Source: Sclerurus mexicanus (lineage: Eukaryota; Chordata; Aves; Passeriformes; Furnariidae). From it: 64,000 bases of DNA. The translations under genes and the position numbers were made by a program. The stretch covers positions 21,694 to 85,693 of the forward strand of contig VWZF01004798.1 of assembly GCA_013396755.1 (NCBI GenBank), written 5' to 3'. Positions 1 through 13,492 of this stretch are shown in pieces (the stretch's first letter is position 1; each line of letters starts with the position of its first letter). Below the pieces are notes generated by a model. It saw only the letters and a program-made list of their open reading frames with translations. It had not been told where the DNA came from and made no database searches.

Positions 1-3000
1 TTAATTAGAACTGCAGCTGCAGGCTAAAGGAAGATGAAATTAATGCAAGAACTGCCTTAGCAGGCAAACCTATCTTGGGTACTCTACTCACAGGAGAGCT
101 GTCTGCAATTCAGTTTTTTTTAATTACTCCACAAAAAGCAACTGTTCACTGTGATAAGAGCAGGGCAAGAACTGCAAAAATCAAACCCATCTTTTCTATG
201 CATCAATTTTATTTTTTAATTATTGCATTCTGACAGGAAAAATGGTTAATTTCTTTCCCTCATTAGCAAACCAAGGGCAATAGTTACCAATTTCTGTGCT
301 CTTCCCCTTTATTCTAATCAGCCCATCACTGAAGCAACTAAAACTACTTAATCCCAGGGATACCAGACAATGAATGATACATCATCGCTGTAAAATTTGC
401 TGGACGTGTTTTCTCATGACGTATTTAACTAAGTATTACTGCCAGCACTGTCCACATCTTTATCAGTTTTGATATTTCACTGTGACTCCAAAGGGAGCTT
501 ATCTAGATCCTATCCAAAGAAGTGACAAAAAATCCCAATAATATCCATTAACAAAGGCTTACTTTGTCTCTCTGCACGTTCCTCCCACCTGCCTACTGTT
601 CTCTTCCACTATCCAGACCCCTACAAGCAACAAGTAAAGCATTCATACCCCTCATGCAATGGCTGAGCAACTGACTCAGGGGTTGGGCACAAAGGGCTCC
701 AGTGAATGGGGTGACATCAGGCTGGCACTGGTCACTAGTGGGGTTCCACAGGGCTCCATCCTTGGCCCAGTTCTCTTCGACATCTTCATAAACAACTTGG
801 ATGCAGGACTCAAAGGGCTACTAAGTAAGTTTGCAGACTATACTAAATTGGGAGGAGACGTTGATTCCCTGGAAGGCAAGAAGGCCCTGCAGAGACCATG
901 ACAAATAAGCGAGACGGGCAATCACTAGCCCTAGGAAGTTTAACAAAGGCAAAGGCTCAATTCTGCACCTGGGACAGGCCAACCCTGCATGTACAGACAG
1001 ACTGGCGGACAAGACGCTGGAGAGCAGCACCACAGAAAGGGACCCAAGGGCCTGGTCAATGGCAAGTGGAGTCAACACTGCCCTGGCAGCCAGGAGGGCC
1101 AAACCGTATCCTGGGGTGCATTAGGCACAGCATCACTAGCTGGTCAAGGGAGGGGATTGCCCCGCTCTACTCTCTACTGGCACAGCCTCACCTCGAGTGC
1201 TGGAGCAGTTTTGAGCACCAAAATAGAAAAAAGACATTGAGCTACTAGAGAGCACCCAGAGGACGGCTGCAAAAATGGTGACCGGTCTAGAGGGGAGGCA
1301 ATACAAGGAGCAGTCGAGGTCACTTGGTCTGTTCAGCCTGGAGGACACTGAAAGGAGACCTCACAGCTCTCTACAGCTTCCTCAGGAGGAACAGTGGAGG
1401 GGTAGGCACAGTCACAGGACCCAAGGGAATGGCGTGAAACTGTATCAGGGGAAACTTGGGTTGCATATTGGGAAAATGTTTTTCACCCAGAGGGTGGTTG
1501 GGCCCTGGAACAGGCTCCCCAGAGAAGTGGTCACAGCACCTAGCCTGACAGAGTTTAAGAAGTGTTTGGACAATATTCTCAGACATATGTTGTGATTTTA
1601 GCGGCTGACCTGTGCAAGGCTAAGAGCTGGACTTTGGTGATCCTGGTGGATCCCTTGTAACTCAAAATATTCTATGATTCATATCAAAGTCCTTTTCTGA
1701 GATATAAATCTTAAAAGTTTTAATTCTTGTGTAGTGTCAAGTGTAGAGCCATGATAGTCAGCCTGTAGAAATAAAAAGATAACACAGTTTGGAATTTCTT
1801 ACAGATTGAGAAATACATCAAGAGTTTCTAGAGAAGAACTCCATCCAAATTTTAGAACTCTGTGGTCAGAACCTCAATACTTTAATACTGTCAGTAATAC
1901 TAACTAAAATATTTTCCTATTTATCCCATATTCCTTTTCACTTTCCAAACCACAAAATCAGTTTTCTTTGAACTGTCTGAAAGTCTTTTTTCATATAAAG
2001 ATGTTAGTTTCTGCTAAATATTTATTTCTCCCAAACCAATTAAAACTCATGCCATCCTACTTTATATGAAGCTTTTACAATAATTATTTGCTACAGGCTC
2101 TTTCCCACCTCCTGTCATGCAACACTACCACAAAAGAAGACTTTTATTTTTACTTTTTATAACTTTTCCTTAACAAATGGATAGCTGTAAAGACACGAGC
2201 AATCCTAAATTCCCTGTATCTGACCCACATGCCAAGAGGAACAGCTGAAATAAGGAACACTTTGTGGAGCTGCCTCACAGAAAAATCTGGTAGTTTTTTG
2301 GTTTTGTATTGGGAGTTTTGTGCATGTTTTTTTGGAGGAGGGACGGTGGTCATTGTTGAGGTTTTTTTGGTGGTGGTCATGATTATTTTGTTGGTTGGGG
2401 TTTTTTTTCAGGAAGTTGGATATGACTAGATGAAAAGATTGAAGGCTTTTGGGTAGTTTGGTGGGGTGATTTTTTTTCCACTTAAAAGGAAGATCTGAAA
2501 GGATTTTGCTTTGTCTGCAGAATTAAAAACAATATTTTTTTTTTTAGTATTAGAAAGTGAGGTATTGAAAAAGATGAAAATAATTAAGAAAAAATACAGA
2601 AATACAGCTGTAAAATATCATATTTAAAAAGCTGAATTCTGAAAGACAGTATCTAACAAAAAAAGAATCACTTTAGATAGCCCCAGATGATCTTTTTTCT
2701 TAAGACAGGCAGGGTCACAGAGGTCGTAGAAGAAAAAAAAACCCATAAAGCTCCATTGTAGTACAGCCTTCTGCAGTTCTTTACTTTTCCTCCTCCTGAT
2801 GATGTAATTGCAAAGAATAAAAAAGGAAACAAAAATGCCTGGATACAGATGTTGACTATATTCTGAATCTTCAGAACTTTCTCACATGCCTAGGGAAAAA
2901 CAGGTGCTGTTAGAATTGGTCTCTGCTTTTGAGTGCTTAAAGGAAGTCATGTGTGTTTTCCTTTCCAGAGATGAGTTCCCTTTCTCTCCCTCAAACAGCA

Positions 3001-4835
3001 ATGTATTAGCATTTCTGATACTGAAATATATCAAATCAAAAAAATAAAACCAACAACTTAAAGCATTAAGTCTGCTTTGCTTTTTATGGCTACATAAGAA
3101 AGAATTAGTAGATCTAAAAATCTAAATTACTTGTCTATACAAGTTTTTATTACAGGTTTAACTAATTCCAGAGAATTTACTCTGGAATAAGTTAACTACT
3201 GGGACCCAGGTAACTTCATTTTTATGTCATGAGACATCTGTTTGGCACAGCTCTCTGCAGACAGACAAGCTTGGTCAGCCACTCACACCATGAAAGGTCA
3301 GCACCTTCACAGCCTGATCCCTTGGGTTAATCAATGGCAGACCAGGGAATAAACACCAATAAATAAAAATGGAATACCAAACCCAAATATATTTACACCA
3401 GTGTGCAACAGATCACTAGTAAGAGATAAACTCAAAATAAATCAGTAGTGAAAGAAGATTGAAAAAGCAGGAGTGCCAGCAGGAAACACTGAAGTAGCTT
3501 TGGAGCAAGAAAGATTGGAGACACTAGATAAAACAGGTTAAAAAAGAAATAAAATAAATAAATACTCAAGTTACTACTTTATATGACAATTTTTATCCTT
3601 TTCTCTCCATTACTTGAAAACTTACATGACAGTCTTTTTTTTTAAAGAGAGTATCACTATGAAATATTTCTGTTTTTTGGCACTAAGTTTTCTTTCTTCT
3701 GAAACAAACAGCAAATGAAGGACTACTTCAAAGTAGATATCCATACCTCCATGTTTTCAATTAACAAAGCTAATTATACTATTTATATCCAAAGACACAA
3801 ATTTAAAACTGCATCCAATTACTGTTACTTTCTATGAACAAACACCATTACAAAAATACTACATGAACTTTGGATCTCTTAAAGGGCAGAATTAAAGAAA
3901 GTGATATAACCTTTCAAACCAGCATTAAAAAGAAATTGTGAAGTTCAAAATGAATACCACAGGAAGACAGTGGACATGTTCCTACACACAAAACAACTAT
4001 CTCATCAATATAATTGATTTATGTCAAATGAGTATTTGTGGTGAAAGAAGGGACAAGTCTCTAAGAGGCCAGAACAAAGAGCATAGGAAAGGATATTTCA
4101 TGCCCAGATAAACTAGCTGAAGCGTCACAAAAATTAGCAAAGAACAACTGCTGAAAAATCATCTCTGTATATGATACCTTGGGCACAAGCTAACTGTGAT
4201 TGATTTGTGTGTGCAAACAGTACTCGTCAAAGCTCTCTCATCTCATGAAGCAGGTCATCACCCAAATTAGGGATTAATGCATATATACAAAGTAACAGTT
4301 ATACTCATAATTAAGATGTAGCCATGACTGGATCAAAAAGAATTACATCATCTCTAGGAAACCGTTAGAGGAAAACAGTAATTTTAACATAGTTCTTTCG
4401 TAAGGACTGTTTTCCACTAATTTCGCAGCCCCTAGGATTAATGAAACTGTATTACTAGTATATGACAATCTATTTATTCAGAGTATATTCTTCATTTCTG
4501 AATACCACAGCACCAGTGCACAGAAGACCTACTGAAAAGGGACAATTCTACTATAGTCTTATGTAATTAAGAACAGGATTCAGGGATTTCTTTATGGAAC
4601 TGGTTCTAAGAAAAGTCTTCGGCAGAATTACAGGATACCCTGAGAGGAGCACACATTCCACTTCACAGTGCTGGAAAGGGGAGGATGGGGAGGGATAAAA
4701 GTTTCTGACAGCGCTAGTTTGCTTGATATTTTTTAAGTGCTAACATGACAATTCACTGCAACACAGCTTATGATATTGCTTAAGCAACATTTAAGAAAAG
4801 CACCACATTACATATATAAAACAAAAACTTCTTAC
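1..4835 (-). other. LRP6: LRP6 intron 3 (5' part only)
   Basis: This is AT-rich intronic sequence following the exon 3 donor; the intron continues beyond coordinate 1. Its only recognisable content is the truncated CR1 at about 652-1,681. A T/G-rich stretch at about 2,290-2,480 is low complexity. The remainder (about 1,690-4,835) shows no gene, RNA or repeat that I can identify. Confidence 0.8.
652..1681 (+). mobile_element. CR1 LINE copy A, 5'-truncated, dead
   Basis: This plus-strand fragment covers the late reverse transcriptase domain and 3' end of a CR1. Conserved RT text is legible: T-S-G-V-P-Q-G-S-I-L-G-P-V-L-F at about 735-780, and L-S-K-F-A-D-Y-T-K-L-G-G at about 822-855. The catalytic F-A-D-D box reads F-A-D-Y (codons 830-841), so the second metal-binding Asp is lost. 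An in-frame TGA splits the W-L-S-N-*-L segment, and the frame breaks again near 900. Downstream come degenerate CR1 C-terminal frames and a 3' end ATTCTATGATTC typical of CR1. It lies antisense to LRP6. A second copy about 17 kb away carries the same lesions (see findings). Confidence 0.92.
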
Positions 4836-5033
4836 CTATGACTGCCATCCAGATTTGATTTGTGGATGAAATTCAGTTTAGCATCTGCCCAATAAAGTTT
4901 CTGTTCCTCATAATCCAATGTCAGTCCATTTGGCCAATATATGTCTGTGTTAACTATAATGGAGCGGCTTGAACCATCCATCCCAGCACGTTCTATCTTT
5001 GGCACTTCTCCCCAGTCTGTCCAATACATAAAC
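4836..5033 (-). CDS. LRP6: LRP6 exon 3: first YWTD beta-propeller, continued
   Basis: This is a 198-nt minus-strand exon. The acceptor ATTACAG|G supplies the last base of Gly150, and the donor is AG|GTAAGA. It encodes residues 151-216, starting F-M-Y-W-T-D-W-G-E-V-P-K and ending at S-N-L-D-G-S-H-R, with the arginine codon split. It adds two more blades, with YWTD motifs MYWTD (about 152) and LYWAD (about 196). The I-Y-W-P-N-G-L-T-L-D-Y block is a hallmark of LRP5/6 propeller 1. Joined to exons 1 and 2 the frame stays open. Residues 174-180 (SIIVNTD) and the terminal GSH differ from human LRP6 as I remember it, consistent with ordinary bird-mammal divergence. Exons 4 onward (rest of propeller 1, propellers 2-4, LDLa repeats, transmembrane and PPPSP tail) must lie beyond coordinate 1. 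Confidence 0.96.
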
Positions 5034-6154
5034 CTGTAATTATTTGAAAAGAAAGACAAAAAAAGAAAGCAATTGTATAAATCTACAACTGGAACACTGA
5101 CTACAACTTTCACTAAAGACAAAGGCACTCTCCATTTTGCAGACACAGTGTCTGTAGAGATCTCTTCTTCTGGGCAAGGTACACATACCCTGTGAAACAC
5201 AACAAAGCTACTTTACAAAAAGCAAAAGAAAAACAACTTAAGACAAATGCACAGCACTACGTCAAGTTATACTTCCGCATGTTTCTTCCTTTCCTTGGGT
5301 CAAGTGAGAAAGTTGGAGATATCCAACAAATCTTGACAATCATCTCAGAATTCAACATTAAATAGCAAAGATAGATATTAGATTATCTTAAAAGTACAAC
5401 AGCTTCTTTAACACGGGCCATAGTTTTGGCAAGGGAACAGAAAAAGGTGTGTGGACTTAGAGCAGACATAGTTGCATGTGATGCAGTTTAGTGGATTTGA
5501 TGGAGACCACTGCATGTCCTTTTTTCCACAGAAATTCTGAGACAGGCAGCTAAGTCAACATGTTTAGAGGCACAGCTTGTGCTCAGTAACTGGGCAAAAC
5601 ACTGTAAAATTTTTAAGACTGGACAAGCAAGTTGTAAAACATATAACATATACTGATGTTTAAACATTATTTAACAAGAAGTGGGGAGAGGGAAGGTACC
5701 CAGTTACATCTAAGGTGAAGCAAGGGAAAACCACTTTATTATGGCTAGAGATTAGTAGGGGGTAAGAATATTTATCCTTTTTCTGCAGGTGGTCGAAAAT
5801 GGATTTACTTCTGTGGGTTGCTAACAGAATGCTTAACTAAATGTAAGTAACATATGGTACTTGCTCTGTTTTGTTGTTGCAGCTGGAACAGACTGTCCTA
5901 AATTGCTCTCATGACCTCATGACATCTGCCAGCACACCTGCTTGTATCTGCACTCCCTAACCTGGCTCTGTCAAAACAATCCAGATTAGGAAAGACCTGA
6001 AGCCTTTAACCCAGATCATCACACAGCCACAAAACATCACTATATGCTGCCCACATGTGAAGAGGCCTGACCACCCGTCCTCTAAAGAAAAACAAATGTG
6101 CAACACATTTAAAAAACATTTGCAGATGAAGTTATTCTTGGCAAAGATTTATTC

Positions 6155-6155
<1 letters not shown>

Positions 6156-6192
<37 letters not shown>
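6156..6192. repeat. (ATT)n microsatellite
   Basis: About twelve uninterrupted ATT units within LRP6 intron 2. Length variation between individuals is likely. Confidence 0.95.
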
Positions 6193-6193
<1 letters not shown>

Positions 6194-9100
6194 AAGTCAG
6201 GAAATTCCATGTCATATCTTCCCCTTAACTCATGTCTACAGCACGTTTCTTTTAATGTGCAGTAATATCTGTGGACAGAAATGCAGCTGATTAACACAAA
6301 TATTGTCCTATTAGATCCCAAGTGAGTCATTCTTCATTGAGCAATATGCTTATCTTAAACACAGTGCACAAAAATATCTGAAAAGAACATGTGAGATTTC
6401 TTTAGGCATAAACAAGTGCTTCAGATAAACTTTTTTTTCATCAGGAAGAAGGACAAAACCCAAATAATTTCCCAATAAGGCAGCATAGCAGCTATACAAT
6501 AAGCAAGCTGCCTGCTTGAAAAAAGAAATGTTAAAAAAAGCCAGGCAACATTTCACCAGTGAGTACGTGAGAAAGAATAGAGAAAACGAGAGATTTACTT
6601 TCAGCTTCTTTATTTGCCCCATCTGTCAAGTTCTAGACTTTCAAATCAAGGTTACTAGATTCCAAGGCTCTGACCACCTTGCTAGACTGATTTTTTCAAA
6701 CTGAAACAGCTCATTAATTGCTGTATAGCCTCATCTTCTTCCCTGTCTCACTCTCACCTCTTATGCATGCTGCAATTACTCAAGCAAAAACAGGGAAGAG
6801 TAGAGAAAGAAAAGGGTTCCCAGACTTCACAAAACCAACTCATTTGTCAGAGAAGAACATAGAACTGGCTTTAGGATTCAGTAACATTTCCAGTCAGCTC
6901 TGGTGACCTCTGCACAGTTTCTTCAACAGTTTGGGTTTTTTCCACTATTACAAGTTTGTTTTCCTCCACCTTGCCTGAAAGCCTATGCTTAAAAGATGTT
7001 TGGAGTCAACCATGCTCCAGCTGATGATGACAGCCATACAGACAAGGTAAGGGCCATTCTCCCTTCTCCCCATCCTCTTCAAACACACGTCATTATTTCA
7101 ATTTTTAAAGAAAAGCCAGCATCAAAGCCCACAGGATAGAGCAAAATATTAAGAGAAAATACTAATACTATTAAGAGAAGTAATGTCTTGTGCTAAACTA
7201 TGGCATTGAGATGACTGTTCCATTTGTCTCTCTTCTCATCTGGTTTTACCTAACTATACAATTTAAATCCAGGAATCAAGATTTTAATTCTAGCCCAGAA
7301 AAGGAGAAAAATAACATTTAAAATTAGAATCTATACCACCCTTTGAAATTTGAGGGACAACCCCATATGTATGGAGCATGTTTACTGTACAGGCACAGGC
7401 ACCAAACTGGGCTCCATGCTGGACAATCCCAAATCTATAAAGATCCAGAGGGCAACCCACAGACATGCTATGATGCAACTGACTTCAGCAAGCATACTTT
7501 CACATCTAACAAGAGTACCAGATTTAGCAGGAAGACCTTTAATTTAGTAACAAATCAACCCATATTGAGCCAAACCTCTCTTCAACCTAACAAGAAATAC
7601 CATCAGAGGTCAGATTTTACCAGGAGACTCTGGAAATTGTTGTGAGCCATTATGGAAATCTAAAACAACAACAATAAAATGTATTTCTATTTATCTATTC
7701 TTGTAATTGTTAATATTAGAGAGTCATGCCCCCTCCAAGGAGTTAAGGCACATCAAGTATTTGACATACACTTATAGAAGAAGGTTCTTAGACTGACGTA
7801 AGAAAAAAAAAAAAGCTGGTGTTTTGTTTGACTGTGGCCCAGGATGTTGGTTCATCTTAAAAGGTTATACCATCATTAAAAATTATGAACAAATAGAGGA
7901 AGTTTTGATTTTTTTTCCTATAAACTTATTTCTATGCATCTTTAGCACTTTTCAATTTTTGCATCTCAGTGGATAAGCCAGGCAATAAAACTTCCTCTTA
8001 AAAGGCATCTGAAATCACTATGTACTGTACGGTTGTAACTTCACAGTTTTGATTTGTTTCAAATAGAAGGTTTTGGCATAGCAAAACAAACACACAAACA
8101 AACAAAAAGGATGAAACAGCATTTCATGGTTCCATTCTGCACGATGAACAAATATAAGAAATAACAGAGCTTCTTTTCCAAACATCCCTTCTTTTCCACA
8201 AAGCCCATAAAGTCTAGGCATGCTGATGGCAGAATATCCCACATCCATAGAAAAAACTTGCAGAGTACAAATGCTAAATCAAACGCAAAATTTAGCAGTG
8301 ATTTCTGCACAGAAGGAGATAAATTTATCACCAGCACCCATCACCTTTTTAATCTTCTGATATGCATTGCTCCCCAACACTGCTGCAGACCCTTTCAGCC
8401 CTACCATCCTGCACGGAGCTAGGCTCCTGATGGGAGTGTCACTGAAACACCAGCCTCCACTGAGATGCATACAGCTGGTTCACTCATTAAACAGAGATAA
8501 CCCCCACAACACTAAGCTGATTTTAAGGTCATTAATTGGGCCACTGTACAGTGTAGGCAGAAGTTTAGCTTCCTGAACGTTATTCAGTGGGAAGAGCAGC
8601 TGCTTAATTGGGACAGCTAATTATTTGGTGAGATCCTTCACAATGAACGCCCCAGCTTTGCAATATGCCGGTTTCAGACCCTAAGAACCTCTGAGCTCTA
8701 TAGGGACATAAATAGCTGCCAAACTTCAGAGCCTGCAAAGATTCTAGAAGTACAGCAACCCCTGTGGAGCTCATCAGCTTTGCAGTGGTCCTCCTGAAAC
8801 ACAGCCTGCTCCAGCTCCAGCACTAACAGGATTGGTACTCATCTAACCAAAAAATACAGAGTTAAATGATGGGCACTGGAGTAGTTTAGGAAAACTACGC
8901 ATAAAAAACATTCTTTGGCTATCGAAAATAGCTCTTGACTTGAGAAGAAATGATCACGGCTCTTCAGGAGTTTATGAAAAGACATTTGAATCAAGTGGCC
9001 GTTCAGGTATCCTGAACAGAGACTTTCTGAGGAAAGTTCACAGAGGGATAACAAACGCAATCTAGATGCACATAGCAGTATTGAATGACATAGAAAATGG

Positions 9101-12100
9101 ATTTTCAAATAAGGAGACTAGAAGTACCACAGGAAGGTTTTAGTACAAAGCTTCTCAACTAATTGCAAAAGTCAAAGTATTTTCAGTCCTCTAAGAGAAG
9201 CAAAAAATGTACATATCAAACTAAATATGGAAATAATTCTTCATAAAAGAGGGGAAGAAATATCCTTTGGGGATACAATCAAGATAAACATGAGAGAAAA
9301 TATGTTCTTAGCTAGCTAAGAGCTAGACTCTTTTACAATAGCTTGTCTCTGTAAGTAAGTGCGGACATTAGTTGAATGTAATTTTCAAAGCAGCTTCACA
9401 ATAATTTGTTATGTTAAGATTCAATGCACTCAACAAATTAACTTACCTATGTGCAGCTTTTCAATTACCTCTACATCACTCTTGAACATACCAAGAGCAG
9501 CTACATGGCGAACAGGTGTGAATTAAGTAGTGAACTGTTAATATCCTAAGACATTGAATCTTTTACTTTTTACACTGATTTTGGGTTTCAAAGCCCACAG
9601 ATTCCCAGTAAAGCTGCAGTTTCTCATTTCAGCTAAGCACAGCTGGGTCTGAACCACCTAAGCATTGCTATATATACCAGACAAAAACAACCAAGATTTC
9701 TTACACTGAAAACCAAGCCTTTTTTGTTTCACTCTTCTCAAAAGCATTAGTGTGTCTAGCACAGAACAACTCAGATGTGCTGAAAATGCTTGACAAGCAA
9801 GCACCCATGGACCAAAGTGTACCTCTTTAAGTCCCCCCACTCTGACACCCCATCCTCAACCCTTTCATCTCAGGGAGGGCTGGAGGACTAGCAGAACTCC
9901 ATGGGTCCTTGCGTCTCAGCTACTCAGTTTCACAGCCCAGACTATTAGTGCTCAGAGCATCAAGACTAGAGAGAAGTCTATTCAGCAACTTTAACATAAT
10001 AACCTGTAACAGGGAAATCTCAATATGCAATCACCACTAATAAAGCAGTAACATTGTGCAGAAACAGTGGTCATTATCGAGAAATTACTCCAGCCTCCGT
10101 AACTGATTTGTCAGGAATGCTAAAAGACTCAACTGACAAGTGGGAGAAAGCAATGTGTAAAATGTCACATGCAAGCCTACTATACATACACACCAGGAAA
10201 ATGTCTACTGGAACCATGTTTTATAAGGCATACAAATACTTTCCCCAGTATACTCTATACTGGTTCCCTCAAGATGAAGATGCTATCCTGGTGATTGTAC
10301 TTTCATGCAAATGACTGCATTTATCCTGGGGCATCAAGCAGTACACTAATTAGGCAAAAACCATCTGTAACCAGTATGGTAATATGAGAATTTCCACTTT
10401 AGAGCTGGCTTTAGTCTCCTATTCACACCTTATCTAGCAGAACAAATAAAATTACCATCAGACCTTCCCTCTTCTTGGAATCAATTTCTAAAATAAGGGA
10501 TAAATGCAAACATTCCACTTTTGGAAAGAAGAAAGCCGGTAATGAAGTGATCATAAGATATCTCTAGCTCAGAACCAACAAGAAAGTGATTTTGGAGATG
10601 GCTTTCAGAAGCCCTGAAAAGAATACCTTAGCAAAACCACTGAAAGTCATTTGCAAGAAATCAAAATGGAAGCACAAACCTACATGATATTTTCATTTCA
10701 TAACCAAAAAGAAACAACTCAGTATTCAAACAATCTATGATGCCCTCTGTTTTCAAGCATTCTAGTTTAAAGAATATGTTCAGCAATTGGACCAAACACT
10801 TCATCCATTTGCTGAGAGATTGGTCCAGATGAGAGATTTTCATTTTCACACAGACATTTCTGAGAGTCTGCAGGGAAAAAGGTTTGACTTAGGTGTCAAA
10901 TATACAATGATGCACTGCAGAGTCATGTGCATATGGCTGTTCTTTTGGCCACAGATCCCAAGGAGAAAGAGAAAGTGGTTCATTAAAAACCAAGAAGTAT
11001 CTATTTCTTTGCTGACTGCTCAAGAAGGCAGAATTTTATTTGTTTGAGCAGGTGGAAAGGTCTCTTGCTCCTTGAACTTGTAAATTAACCTTTCCTATCT
11101 CCAGACATAAAAGGTCTAATGGCATGCTTCCCACAGTTAAGAAACAAAAGCCGTTTTCTGGTTGCTCCTAGAACAAGCAGGAAATAAAGTTTGACAAAAC
11201 TTAGTAGCATTTAAAAACAATATTTGAAACAACAATTTTTCCAGTTTAAGCCAAAAAAATAATGAGACAATTTCCTCTCTCTGTTACCGATTAACACCAT
11301 CCCTAGACCCTTGCTGACTGCAAAACAGAAGCAAGATGCAGATGTGCTTTGGAAGACCTCAGCCAGCCCTTTGCACAGGAATCACTCCAGATATAATACA
11401 CCAGACCCAGCCAAGTTCAGACAGCCTTTTAGTGGCAAGTAAGCCAACAGGAAACTAAAACATAAGTTAATGTAACAGGAAAAATGAGAAAAGAAAAATT
11501 CTTGCCTTCCAGCCTACCTTGGTTCTTCAAATATACCAAGAAAATAGAGAAAAGTAAACTAGCTGGCAGTTTTGACAGACTTTGAAAAAATGAACACACA
11601 AACAAACAAAAGGACCACAAACCAATAACTGTGACACAATCTCTCAAGAGACCAGAAAAGAAGCTGAGCCAGGAATGTGTGCTGGGTAACTTTGCAGGGC
11701 TGAGGAGTCTCACAGAGGTGTGCTCTGGCAGTGCCTCTAGCTGCAGCTGCTCAGCACTGCCCTGGAGGAGCCCAAGCACACAGAAACACATTTTACAAAC
11801 AGTTAAGAACCTATTGAAAGGTGCAGATCTACGCACCTGTGAAATAAACAAAATGATGAAAGCTAGTATGAAAGAATATTTAGCTACATTAAAACAACAA
11901 GTGGGGGAAAGCAGTGAGAAAACACTGGGATCACAGTTCGTCATCTTTACCAGATAAAATTTACCTTCTCTGTACAATGAAAAAAATCTGTTTCCGTACA
12001 GGGACTTGCACTAAAAATATAAGCACGTGCACTACAAATATCTAGTTTATAAATGAGAACTTAGAATTATGTAATTTCAAAGAGCCTTTGGTTGAGACTT

Positions 12101-13479
12101 CGGCTGGGTTGAACTAGATGAGTCAACTGCTATCATAATTTTTCACTCCCTGACACATCAGGATCTTTCCAGCTCAATCATAATCAACCTTCTTTTTTAT
12201 ATTTCAATAAAAAACTGGGAGAATTATTCTCCACTTCTCCCTATACATCCTGAATGCAGGAAGTAGAGAAAGATTTTTCCCTATACCTGTATCTTAAATC
12301 GAAGCCCTAGAAACACACATGACGAGACCATGGTCACACATGTCAATTGTGTCACTCAGTGAATGAGGGTGAGGCAAATATGCCATTTGGTATTCTGGGC
12401 TGTTTCTCACAAACAAAAATCTAGGCATCCCACTGCACATCACTGTGCAAGGTTTGGAGTTGTGAACTGCATACCAGGTACTACACAGATCAACTACACT
12501 CACATTAAATGGAATGCACTGGTATAACCATTCTAGGAATCCTTAAAGCAGACTCAGCTTACAACGGTAACAGTTTTTAACCAAGACCCACTCACTTAAC
12601 TTTATTCTGTGTTTTAAGAGAAGTTTAAGGTGGAGTCCATCAATCCCCTAACACAGTTTTCCATAACATCAAGTGAGTACTAGTACTAAAACATGGGAAG
12701 GCAGAATGGCTCAGCCAGGAACAGGAGAGAAAATTAGCTGAAAAAGCTATCAGAGAGACAACCTGTCTGTCAATAAATGAAACTGAGGAACAACAATGTT
12801 GAGTATCATGAGATCCGTCTGTAATACTTCCTCTGGAAGATTTTTTTTTTTAATCATTCCAAGTCTTTCATCAGTAAAATATCCCCTTGTTATTCAGCCC
12901 CTCTCTCAGTACATTATTACCAACTGGATCATTTTTATATTCTTGATTCCTGATTCTTTCAAGAAACCCTAAGGAAATTTAAAGTTCTGCCAAACCAAGC
13001 TGACTCTTATTCTGCACATCACATTTCAGCAATCTGCTAATTCTTTTTTTCATAGTTTTCATCCTGTTGTTTGGTGCGTAGATCAGGCTTACTTACATGT
13101 AACCATCATTCCTTATGCCTTTTTTAAAATTAAATTAATTCATGTCATCTTGGAGTTCAGTACCTTTTCAGTGCAGTTCCCAGTCTTATGATTTGTTTAT
13201 CAGTTTGTTGATACTGAAACCAACCTGATAATCTCTGTAAGGAACATGCAGGCAGTCAATTTATTCATTTCAGCTTTCCTGAAACAGCTTCATTTGCCTT
13301 GGCTGTTTTTTTCCTTCTATACTTTGATCATCCACTAGACTCACTAAATCGCTTATTCTCCTGTAAGAAGGCAGCATACACCAATTACTCTTTTCACACT
13401 GTAAAATTACAGAAAATAAGGCTTCATTTTTAACCCAAAAGTTACATGATGTTCACTACAAACAAACAAAAGAAAAGGA

Positions 13480-13492
13480 GGGGGGGGGGGGG
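13480..13492. repeat. Poly-G run
   Basis: Thirteen consecutive G residues after an A-rich segment in intron 2. This is unusual in this AT-rich intron and prone to sequencing error. Confidence 0.9.

Noticed and set aside
898..1595. Frames of 116 and 106 codons as host genes (also their duplicates at 17,932-18,629)
   Set aside because: They are out-of-frame or decayed parts of CR1 C-terminal sequence. Duplication of the frames reflects the element, not a gene family.
11429..11977. 182-codon minus-strand frame in intron 2
   Set aside because: No ATG at the start (TTG), no recognisable domain, hydrophobic low-complexity translation from a T-rich strand, and an opposing frame on the other strand. 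Most likely chance.
12061..12175. Possible CR1 fragment (GGGTTGAACTAGATG)
   Set aside because: Only about 15 bases resemble the CR1 3' region and the surrounding sequence does not continue the match.
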